A stretch of DNA of 64,000 nucleotides from Monosporascus cannonballus (Eukaryota; Ascomycota; Sordariomycetes; Xylariales): contig QJNS01000003.1 of the NCBI GenBank assembly GCA_004154925.1, positions 620,001 through 684,000 of the forward strand, read 5' to 3'. A program made the position numbers and the translations under genes. Under the pieces are notes generated by a model, which saw only the letters and a list, made by a program, of their open reading frames with translations, searched no databases and was not told where the DNA came from. This document shows positions 50,655 through 61,644 of the stretch, piece after piece (positions within the stretch are counted from its first letter, which is position 1; every line of letters starts with the position of its first letter).

Positions 50655-52581
50655 AATTTATATCTTAAAACCTTTTCTTCGTAAGATTTATAATAAAACT
50701 TAATTAAAAATACAAATCCGTGATAATCTTTTAACAATATGTTTTACAGAAGTCAAAATTAACTCTTCCGCTGAGTAATAAGAATATTAATTATATATGC
50801 AAAAAATATTTTTTTAAAATATCAATTTTTCATTCAATTTTATAAAGTTATTCGTTTATAGATATTATTATTAATTTCAGTTATTATTTCCAACTTAATT
50901 TAAAAAATCACATCTATTTTTATACATACGTATAATACGGTTATAAATAAAAAACTTTTATTCGTTATATATTAGGCGTTTTTCTTATCTATAATAGATT
51001 GTATATATTCTGCTATATTAATTTAAAGTTGTATTATAAATCACTCTCATTTACTTGTAGCCATTTCTAGCTATTTTGTAAAAACGTTTTATTATTTTCC
51101 GGCTGCTTTTAAATCTGTCTTTTGGCATTTTATATATTGCGTTCAAATTTTTATTATAATTGTTCTTATTCGTACTAAATTGGGATTACCTCAATACTTT
51201 GCCTGTTTCTAATAAATGGCTTTCCGTTTGAATTAATAGGTTATCCTTTTAAAATCAAGGTTCAACTGTTTTGTTATTGAGGCTTTTTGTAAGTATTTCG
51301 ATAGTATCTTATTATACCATATTTGTAATATTTACTTTAATGTCTATCTTTATATTAAACCTTTCTCAATTCTATATATCTTGGAGCAATACTTTATAAT
51401 ATAAAAAACATCTCCCGTTTTTCTTTTCTTAATTAGATTTAGTGCAATCAAATAGCAAGATATGTTATCAATTTCTTTTATTTTTAAAATCGTCGGTTAA
51501 CGATTTTATCTAATTTTATCATAGATTTATTTAATATAACTAATCGTTCGCGCTAAGTAATTCCGTTCTTTGCTGCGTTTTCTAACCTTTTATAAAATAT
51601 AGCTATCAAAACATTAATTTCGTCATTTCCTAGTTCGGCTTTAATTACATATTTTGAAAATAATTACGTATTTAAAGATGAATGGTTTTTATCGAAATTA
51701 AAAAATTAATTTTATTACAAATCGTTTTTTATCCGAATTGCTGAAATTATTTCTTATATTATTTTCGCAATTAGTACATGGGGGGAAACCTTTATTAATA
51801 ATGCTTTTATTCGATTTTTTATTTTTCAAATAATTTTTATAGCAGATTTAAATTAATCGGTTGTATTTTTTATTACATAAGCTTTTATAATCAGAACTCC
51901 GTCTGCTAACTTACTAAAACAAAATGAAAATCTAAAATAGACTTATAATTAAGTTAAGAATATATGAAAATCTTTTGTTCTAATTTATAACTTATAATTT
52001 CTTCAATTTCTTTTTGTATGTATAATTTTTATAAATAATAAAATTTTACGTTGGTGAACAAATTATTAAATTTCGGCCTTAAAATTTCCAATCCGAGCGT
52101 AAATTTATTAAATAGGGTTTTTAAATATTAAATAACACTTTCACACTATGAAAATATTACTTGATGTTTAACGATATTACTAAACAAAAACCTATAACGT
52201 ATAACGGCTAAAGCTTTAATTCATTATTTAATCTTATTTATCAGAACCTAGACTAAGACTTATATTATAAAAGTTTAAAAAATAAAATAATTTAATGACG
52301 TTTCTCTATATTGATAATATTTTAAATAAGACAATTGTGTTATAAACTAATATTATTTAAATTATTAAACGAGTAAAAAACCTATTAATAAATTAAATTT
52401 TATTCATAATTATGTAATATTTATTTCATTATTTATCGATCGTAATCAAATTTAATCGAGCCTAGTCGAACTAACTTTGTTCGGCCACTTTAATACGTTA
52501 TTTCTTTTGCTAAGGCCGGAAATAATTCAATATTTGATTTCGCCTGTTTCTTTTAAGCCCTTTGGCTGTTAAGCTATAACA
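50655..52581 (-). mobile_element. Truncated type A chromovirus relic K (gag and 5' LTR)
   Basis: Minus-strand relic. The capsid part of gag (about 52.2-51.7 kb) closely matches element A at 15.25-15.7 kb. The 5' LTR is 52200-52581 (about 382 bp) and aligns along its length with other type A LTRs. The pol part is missing; the relic stops at the outer end of element C. Confidence 0.6.
52200..52581 (-). repeat. 5' LTR of K (LTR type A, old)
   Basis: Runs from TATAACGGCT (inner end) to GCTATAACA (outer end, TGTTATAGC read minus). More diverged than other type A LTRs, so K is probably an early insertion. Confidence 0.6.
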
Positions 52582-53132
52582 GTAATAGGGTATTTTTATA
52601 AACTTTTTATTTTAATTAAATTTTTGTAAGACAAACTCCATAAAAGTTCTATGTCGTACAAGCCGCGATTTTTATAAAACTTTAAATATAAAAAGACGTT
52701 TCGCAAAAATTACTTTCACAAGAGGCTAAGTAAATTTATTATGTCTTACAAATTTTAAAATTTTAGGAAGTTTCTTATATTATATAAAATTTTATATATA
52801 ATGTTTATTAGAATATTTCTTTGTTATTATGTTTTTTTAAACATTTATAAATATATTCCTTTTACTAGAAATTCGTAAAAAGAACCTTGTATAAAATCGA
52901 TTGTAGAAAAGCTATCGCATATTCTAAGTTTAATAATTTTCTCCGCTGTTAAATATACTCTATTTTTTATTTAAATTATATTACACCTATCTAAATTATT
53001 AAAACAGTTGAAATATATAACATTTAAACGAATTTCGGAAATTTATATATTTACGATTCCGTTGAAAAACCTATTTCCTTTATATTCTCAGCTTACTTAA
53101 TTTGCCTTCAAAGTTGCTTTAATTAATAAAAG
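52582..53132. other. AT-rich DNA without recognisable feature
   Basis: Between relic K and element F. No homology to the other repeats of the window was apparent. Confidence 0.4.
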
Positions 53133-53445
53133 TGTCACGTTTTAACAAGCCACGACCTCTAGAAATGGTCGCAATAGGAACAGCTAAGAAGACCGAGTGG
53201 GCCAGGTCACGTGACGGATCACCAAGTTACTAGCAGTAAGCCAGGAAGCTAAAAGCAAGGTATATACGTTCTTTATTTTCATAATTTTAATAATATTAAT
53301 TTGTAATATTAATTCGTTATCTAAAATATTTTTAATACTAGAAAATGTAAATTGTTATATTTATTATTCAATATCACAAAATATTTTATTGATATAAACA
53401 CGTAGAATTAAGGTTAAATCATTAATTAAATCGTTAGCCGTTAGA
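53133..53445 (+). repeat. 5' LTR of element F (diverged LTR type A)
   Basis: About 313 bp, shorter than other type A LTRs. It keeps the CAGGTCACGTGACGGATCACCAAG block and a single partial minisatellite unit. The outer 130 bp is GC-rich; the rest is AT-shifted. Confidence 0.72.
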
Positions 53446-56400
53446 TGTTATCTGTTCTTATATAGTAATATGATTAAATTTTAAATATTATTTAATATTA
53501 TCGAAATATCGATACATAGTCACGAAACTTTTATATAATAATTTTAAACCCGAATTCGACAATTTAAGATAAAAATTTAATAATTCATTAACTAGGTTAA
53601 CATTATTTTACTTATAAAAATCTTTCTTACTAAAATAAAGCTGAAAAAGCCGTAGCCGAATAATAGAAAAAGTATATTTCGTACTTTGTTAACATAGGTA
53701 CGCGTTTACTTTTGATCTTTTTCTTTTAATAAATTAACGGAATAGGTTCTGATGATAAAAGTATATTTATTAGAAAATACGTCTAATTAATTCCAACTCG
53801 TTATAAAGCATCATACAGAAAAAGAAAAATCGAATAACGCAAATCTTATTAATAAAATGGTTTTTATATACTAACTTGAAAAAAAGTTATGCAATAACTT
53901 CAGTAATCCAAACGAAAAAACGGTTTGCGGCACAACAAACCTCTTAGTTATAAAAAAAGGAACTAGCCTTTAAATATATCATTACTTATAAAAGCTACGT
54001 ATTTAAAATTAAATAAGAAAATAACGAACTTAATATTTTTATTAAAATATTTTTTAAAAGCGTAAGGATAATATAAAAAACGAAATTATTCAGATTAAAT
54101 AACCAGGTACTTCAAATAAATATGTTATAAAAATAATTAGGATCGAAAACTGACAATTTGAAAAACAATAAAAAATGGTAATATGTCTCACTATTTGGAT
54201 ACATTGAATTAAATCACAGAAGAAAGCGAAATTCGCCTTTTATTTTCTATAACATAGTACTAAGATTTATAGAATTTAGCGTTACCTATAAGTGAAACTG
54301 GAACCAGGTTAATTGTTTTAATTCCGGAAAAATAGGATATAAAGATCATAAATATCAGAAATACAAAGGGTCCTTGTAATATAACTAGATGCCCGTATTA
54401 GAAGAAAGGTTTAAAGATTATTAAAAAAATAACAAGGTCGTTAATAAAATACGAGCTTGATATAAATAAAGGTTACTATGATAAAGTATCTGATACGGAA
54501 TACGAAAGGCCAAAAAAACTGGCCTAGAAAACGTTAGAAAAATAATAAAATTTCTCAAAACTATAATAAAAGTTTTACAAATACAGAGAAACTATCTGTC
54601 TCAGGATCTCTAATCTATATAGTAAAGTGTACGCCGTATATTATAAACGATAAAAATACTTAATATGTAACGAATAAAAGAATTAATATATTAACATATT
54701 GTACGTATATATAAAAAACAATTTGATTTTCTTAATTAAACCAGAAATGGTTATATCGATAAATGGCAGTATCGATATCTTTGAATTGTTATTTTATAAA
54801 ACAATATGCATAACTGAATCTCTTTATAAAATTAGGTAAACAAACGTAATACTTGTAAAAAGAAGTTTTTCGATTTTATACTTAATATAATAGTCAAGTA
54901 ACGGGTATTAATTTAATATATAGTAGAAAAATATAGCTAAAGGGTTATTATAAATTTTTATTGTTAATTAGTATTTATTATAAATCTTGAAAAAAAGTTT
55001 TAAATAAGAAAATTCCATAGTTTATCTAGATATTTTATTAGAAAAACGATAAGTTATAAAAGGCCTAATACAATGCTCTATATTATACGAAAAATAATTT
55101 TTTTAGAAAGATAAAAATAATAAGTTAATTAAAAACGTGAATATAGCTCGAAGAATATATTTGCCGGTAAAAATAATAAATATAGCAAATTAACGTTTTA
55201 TATAAGGAAATATAGATAAAACTTAATAAATTCGAAAGAAAGTCAAGAAAAATCGGCTTATAAAAAGGTTTATAAAATAACGATACTTGAAGGAATTTGT
55301 ATTTTTTTTAAAATAAATGTTGTAAATATGATAATAAAAGCTATTAATAATCTTATTACCCTAGTAATACAAATCGAAACGTACTAGTACACAGTAATAC
55401 TAAATTACGAAATATTGAGCTGAAATTATATTACACAATATATTTTTAATAACTTAAAAATTCTACCAAAATATATATTAAAGTTCTACATAATTACGAA
55501 TACCGAATATTAGGATTTTGCGTAGCATAACGGAAAGGGTTAATGCGAAATTACTTTTGTCGAGGTTTTTATTTAAAAACAACACTAAATAATTAATTTC
55601 GCTATCGTTCTCTTTAAAATCTAAAATTTGAGTTTAGGATTAATATAAATATATTAGTACGCAATTTTAATTAAAAGAAAAAGCTAATTGAGTAAAATTA
55701 CCTTTATATTTTAGCCAAATATCAAGAGAAAAATATAAAATCTTAATCATTACCGCGAAATAATAACGAACATGTTTATAAAATTATGATGAATACATTA
55801 TTATTATTGAAAAGAATATAATATAAAAAAATAAGTATTAGAAAAATACGACATATCGTTATTATTATTAAAGCAAGATTTAAGTAATTAAATAACGATT
55901 TAAAAATTAACTTTACAAATTACAAAATGTAATTAATATAGTAATGTAATATTACTAATATAACTAAAGTATTTTTTTAAACACGAACTTAATACGAAAT
56001 TATCAAAATATAATATATAAAACTATTAACTAATTTGATAAAAGAAATTATTTACGAAATTCCACTCCACTTATAATTTTAACGAATATGAAAGCGGTAT
56101 TTTCAAAAGCTATTTTAAGAAAATGGGTTATAAAATGGATTTAAATTTCGAAATTATTACTAAAATACTCTATGCTTTGCAAATTTAAAATAAAATAGCA
56201 AATTACGATTTATAATCGATTATCGATAATTAAATAATATTATTATTACACATTAAATATTATATTTTTACATTAATAACGTAAAAGACCGATTATATAA
56301 AACTAAATATTTAATCTTAAAAATAAGTATGGATTTATGAAAACTACAAAAAGTACGAAAGAAAATAGGTTTTAAAACGAAATGCAAATTATTTAAATAT

Positions 56401-56966
56401 TTAATTACGTTAATAAAATTTGCAAACGTATTAGGAATTTTTCAACAAATAGTAAATTATATATTATGAAAATATTTCGATATACATATTTTATATTATT
56501 TTAATAATAATTTTATTTTTTCGGAAACGGAAAGGTATATATCAAATATATTTATATGTGTTTGTAATTTTTAAAAATTTTTATAATATTGATTAACGCC
56601 AGAAAGATTTAAATTTGCAAATACAAAATATTCATAACATATTATTACTTTAAGATATATTAGGATAAACCTGAAAAATAATATTATAAGTATAAAATAA
56701 TAAATATTAATTATTATTATTGATGTCTAAGTTTAATTGGATTTATCAGGTATTTTAAGACGTCTATTTGAAATTTTAGTAAATCTATTACGGTTTTAAT
56801 TATTCTATTTAAAAGGAATTAAATAAATATTGTAAATTAAGACTTTTCAAACATTTAAAAATATAATTCTCAATAAGTTAATATTAATTATATATGATTT
56901 AATTTCTTGGTTAAATTAAAAGTTAATATTTCAAATTACCGATTGAACGTAATAATTGAATAAAAA
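53133..56966 (+). mobile_element. Chromovirus F, left part (LTR, gag, RT)
   Basis: Plus-strand type A element. 5' LTR 53133-53445 begins TGTCACG. A gag zinc knuckle relic at 54314-54355 reads C-x2-S-x4-Y-x4-Y with the surrounding GKIG kept. RT catalytic box reads YYFNNNFIFSETE (YFNN at 56497-56508, both aspartates changed to Asn), followed by an RNase H start. It is cut at 56966 by G. The rest lies beyond the window. Confidence 0.78.
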
Positions 56967-57360
56967 TGTGACGAGCTATAGGGTTTAACCAACTATTAAA
57001 CCTTAAGTCGACGCGTTTATGTTAGCAGAAGTATCGTGGGAATCTGAACAATAAATATAGGAATCGTTTTACGTTTCGTAATGACAAAGGTGCTTTGGGT
57101 AACGATATTATATTGCAAGTTAAGGTTATTTAAACAATGGAAATAATAAACATATATATTTTTGTTCTGGCTTAAATTATTTAACCGGCTTAGGCCTTTA
57201 AGCCCTTTAAGCCCCTTAAACTATCTGCTAGCTTAACCGGCTTAAAGGCGCCAAGCTCTTAAGCTCCTTAAGCTAATCACGTGATGTTCTTGGTATGGTC
57301 GGGCTTGGATGCCTAAGTTTTCCGACCGTTTAAGGAAGCCAAAATTATTAGGTTATAATA
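56967..57360 (-). repeat. 3' LTR of element G (variant LTR type A)
   Basis: 394 bp. The R/U5 side matches other type A LTRs, but the minisatellite region is replaced by a dense array of short AAGC/GCTTAA palindromes (57180-57275). The U3 end also differs (AATCACGTGATG, then CTTGGTATGGTCGGGC). Confidence 0.75.
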
Positions 57361-57379
57361 CGATCTTTTCCTTTCCAGG

Positions 57380-57970
57380 ATTTTTGTCCTTAAAGATTAT
57401 TCCGTTTATTTGTTAATTTTGGTAAATAACTTTTCTTTTTTTGTATTTATTATATCGGGTCCTATCGAAAAATCCTATTCATGTAAGCATATTAACGTTT
57501 TTATCCTTACAAAATATATTATTTTGCTAAGTTTTATTATGCCTTAAGAAAATTTTTATTTTCGTTACCGTTTTATCGGCGTACCTTATAAGGTGTACCG
57601 TAATTCTCGGAAATACGTCTGTTATATGCAATACGGTAATTTTTGCGATTTGTTTGGCCTTTCGAAATTTATGTACAAAAAATTTTTAATAAGAAAACCT
57701 ATTTGGAGCATAAAAAGGAATAAGCCCGTAAGGCTTTACATAATGCTGCAAATAAATTAGACCGCCTGTAGAAATAACGGAAGTTATTTTGCCGTCGTGG
57801 AATTAAAATGTTTCGTTGTGATATTTAGGGTGCGGAGGCGATGGAGAAATTTAAGCGTTTCGAAAAGGAATAAAAATAATTGGAGGTTGCCATTATAGCT
57901 ACTACGTTAATGCAGGTTGCAGCCGACTGGCCCGATATTTCGGCTATTAATTAGTTAGCCTTTGACTGGG
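57380..57970 (+). pseudogene. Antisense ORF relic of element G
   Basis: Same position and strand relation as in A. A frame with Gln-type stops reads KKTYLEHKKE, ARKALHNAANKLDRL and AEAMEKFKRFEKE, a coiled-coil-like helix, then VAADWPDISAIN and DWDAPVIINKSF. The upstream Cys-rich part is frame-shifted and only suggestive (Tyr/Cys pairs). Its helix differs from that of A and H. Confidence 0.5.
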
Positions 57971-57974
57971 ACGC

Positions 57975-60639
57975 GCCCGTTATTATTAATAAAAGTTTTT
58001 TAACAGGTTAGGCGTTAATAAGGTTTTTAGCAGGTTTTTAAATATTTTCGTAATCCCGATATTTTTTTCACTTAATTAAATATTAAGTAAATCCGTTTTC
58101 TTTTCGTATGTCGAATATTTCTTTTATTTCGTATATTTATTTATCTATTATTTTTATATTGTTTTATACTATATATACTTTAATTATATTTGTTATTAAT
58201 TCGAATAAAAAAATATAGAAAATTGGATAAAGTTTTATTTTTGGTGGATATTTTAATTAATAATTATTTTCTGAGATTTTCTTAGTAATTTTATATGGAC
58301 CGATATATTTAAAATCGAAATATTTACTAGGTTTGTTTATTTAAATATTTTTGGTAATAAGGAAAATTATTTCCCTTTTTTCGAAAATTAATTTTTTTGA
58401 CTTTTTCTAATTATAGTATTTATTTATTTAATTCCGTACAAATTCTATTTTTATTTTTATTTTTAATACAATTATTATATTTATTTTAACGGCAAAATAT
58501 TTTGATATTAATTAAACCGTTATTACTGATTTTTTGTAAATCTTTTGAATAAAATTAAAATTTACGTTTATAAATATTATTTTAATATTTTTTGATAGCT
58601 GGTATTATAAATTAATTATATAAAATGTAATTGTTTAACTTAATTATTTTATTCGTAATTGATATAATATTATAAATCCACTTTTAAACTTTAATCCGTT
58701 CGCTTTATTTATTTATTTATTTAAGGTTTAAATACGTTAAATAATTTATGATATAGGCCGATTTATACTATAAGACCTTATAAAAATTTAAATACAAATA
58801 TCGAATTCTTATGTAATATAAGGTTTATTAATAATTCGTATATATTAGAAATATGTTTAAAAAAATATATGCCAGTTATTCGGCGTTTATGTCCTTATAA
58901 TATGGTAAAAAATAAGAAAATTTCGTAAATCGGTTAACAATTACGAAAATGCTGTCGTAATATATTCCTATAGCTGGATTTTCCAATATAAAAACTTTAA
59001 TAATAAAATCGAATATAATTAAATATTATAATAATTATAATTAATAATGGCTGTAATTTCTTGTCTGGTTTATGTCGTCGAATCTTTGCTTTAGTATAAA
59101 TATTATATTGCCGTATAAATTTTTATATTATTATTTTTATTTTAGGAAAAAAATATATGCGTTAAAATCGTTTTAGGATTTTACAAATCTTTAAATATTT
59201 ACATAATTAATGTTTTTATATTTTTCGTATTAAACTTTTATAATTTTTGTGGAATTTATATTTTGTTCGTTTTTTATTTTTTTAGGAAATTATCGTTATA
59301 GTATTAAAGTTTTTGGTATATGTGAAAAAGTATTACTGAAATCGTTGCAATTTATCGTAGGCGTAAATATTTTTTATGGTAATATCAAAAATTATATAGC
59401 TAATTTTAATTCAATTTTTTTCGAATATTAATCGCTTACTTAAAACGTTTGCTTTGACTTTTTTTAATTTTTTCTTATGGATAATAACGAAATCGAAGTT
59501 CGCTAAATTTTTCGCATATTTTAATTATCGTTTTATAAGCTCCTTGCTCGTAATAAATCGGGTAAGATTTTGATAATCCGTATAAACCTTAACCTGGTAT
59601 AAGTTTTTTTGTAGGAAATACTTGAATTTTCGAAATACCATAATAATGGCTATACATTTTTGGTTTGGAATGCCGTAATTAAATTTAGTTTCTTTTAAAT
59701 TATACGAAAGAAATGTAATAAGATATAATTTGCTTTAATAATTTCGTTATCCGATTATTACGCTTAATATATCATCCGAAATATCGGTTTTTAGTTTAAC
59801 GGGATATTTTAAATTGAATATAATTAATTTTAACTTATTAATAATCATATTTTTAATATCCCGAAATACTTTTTTTATATTTGGGGTTTATTTGAATTCC
59901 TTTTTCCTTTCGTGAAATTTGTAAAAAGTATCGTTATTTTGGTAAAATTTCGAATAAATTTCTTGTAATAATTTGCAAATCCAATGAATACCTGTATTTC
60001 TCTAATTATCGTTAGCGTTTGTTATTTTATAATTACAGCGATTTTCTTAAACTCCATTTTAATATGTTCTAAGGTAATAATATATCCCAGATATTTTATT
60101 TCCTATATATGGAATTAACTTTTTTCTACATTAATAAATAGCTTTACGTTTTGTAAAACTTCAAAAACTTTATAAATGTATTTTGTAGATATTTTTTCTG
60201 TTTTTAAAAAAATAAAAATATTGTCGAAATAGCAAATAACAAAAATATCGAGGTATTTTCGTAGTACGTAATTAATTATTCGCTAAAAGATTACTGGTAC
60301 GTTCGTAAATCTTATTAACGTAATTAAATATTTAAATAATTTGCATTTCGTTTTCAAAGTTATTTTTTATTTGTATTTTTTCTTAATCTTTATAAGGTTA
60401 TATTTATTTCTGAAATCGAATATTATAAACTCTTTGGCTCCGCAAAGTTGGTTTTTTATTTCCGTAATTAGGGGTAATGGTATTCGATTTTTAATAATGA
60501 TATTATTTAGTTGTCAATAGTTAATTGTAAATCGTAATTTTCCATTTTTTTAGTACGAAAAACATTAGGGATCCTGCTGGTAACTTCGAAGGTTGAATCT
60601 ATTCTTTTTATAACCGATCTTTTAGGTATTTTCTGAAAG
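57975..60639 (-). pseudogene. pol of element G (3' part)
   Basis: Minus-strand chromodomain relic near 58.00-58.10 kb, integrase region, and RT with catalytic box CYFDNIFIF (YFDN). Aligns with pol of A; stop-rich. Confidence 0.7.
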
Positions 60640-61028
60640 TGTGACGAGCTATAGGGTTTAACCAACTATTAAACCTTAAGACGACGGGTTTATATTGGCA
60701 GAAATAGCGTAAGAATCTAAGCAATAAATATAATAACGTATTACGTTTTCAATATCAAAAATGCCTTAGGTAACGATATTATATTATAAATTAAAATTAT
60801 TTAAATTATGGAATTAATAAGCGTATATATTTTTGTTCCGTTAGCTGGATTACCACCAATAAATTGGTAATCCGGCTTACTGGCCTACTACCAGTAATTT
60901 GGCGATCCGGCTTACTGGTTTACCACCAGTAAGTTAGTAATCCATTACGTAACCTGATCTACATAATTTTTTTGGCCTTCCCTGCTGCGACCGTTCCTCG
61001 GGGCCGTAATTTATTAAGTCGTAAAATA
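60640..61028 (-). repeat. 3' LTR of element H (LTR type A)
   Basis: 389 bp, the same length as the 3' LTR of A, with two full 35-bp minisatellite units plus a partial one (about 60850-60945). Confidence 0.85.
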
Positions 61029-61110
61029 ATCTCCCTTTTCCCAAAATTTTGCCCTGATGATTTTTTTTTCCGGTAAGTTTTTCCGCTATACCTTTAATAT
61101 ATCGTTTGGT

Positions 61111-61640
61111 ATGTCCAAACGTCGTTTTCGCAAATCCGAATAGCGATTTGCCTTACCTAATTTAATTAAATTGGAAAGTTTTAACGTAACATTTTATTTT
61201 TTTTATTTTATTCGGCAGCTGAATTGCCAAATAATAAATAAGGTTTTTCGTTATAAGAAATATGTCCGTTAAGGTCGTTCGTATAATAGGACAAAAATCC
61301 TTATTTCCATAATTAATCGCTATATCGCAAAATTAAAAAAGTTAAAAAAAAAGTTAACGGCCGAAAAATCTTTATCCGAAACTTTTGTACGTTTTGTTCG
61401 TATACGTTATTAACGTTAATACCATTAATTTTAAGGTACGAAATTCGTTAATCGTACTCTTTAATCCTTGGATAATTTTAATAACTTTACGTGATTAAAA
61501 TCAAAATCCGTAATCGAAATTTAAGCTTTAAAAAAGGTAAACGTTATTTATTGGAATACAGTAAACCAAAGGTTTCCCTTTTTTGATTTTGTAAATTAGG
61601 ATATTATTATTTCGGGTAATTCCGTTATTATTAATAAAAA
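61111..61640 (+). pseudogene. Antisense ORF of element H: Zn2Cys6-spaced motif
   Basis: Has the intact ATG (MSKRRFRKSE) lost in copy A. At 61195-61284 the motif reads Y-x2-Y-x6-C-x8-Y-x2-Y-x6-Y, so the third cysteine survives (TGC at 61225). The Lys-rich helix IAKLKKLKKK follows, then SLSETFVRFVRIR, aligning with A and D. Interrupted by stops at 61141 and 61270 and others. Confidence 0.72.
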
Positions 61641-61644
61641 CTGT

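Larger units (their letters stand above)
56967..60639 (-). mobile_element. Chromovirus G, left part
   Basis: Minus-strand type A element inserted into the RT-RNase H region of F. The 3' LTR is at 56967-57360, then an antisense ORF relic (57380-57970, plus strand), a chromodomain/integrase end near 58.0-58.1 kb, and RT with YFDN at 60231-60220. It aligns with A from 9.78 to 13.0 kb. It is itself cut at 60639 by H; the 5' half is beyond the window. Confidence 0.82.
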
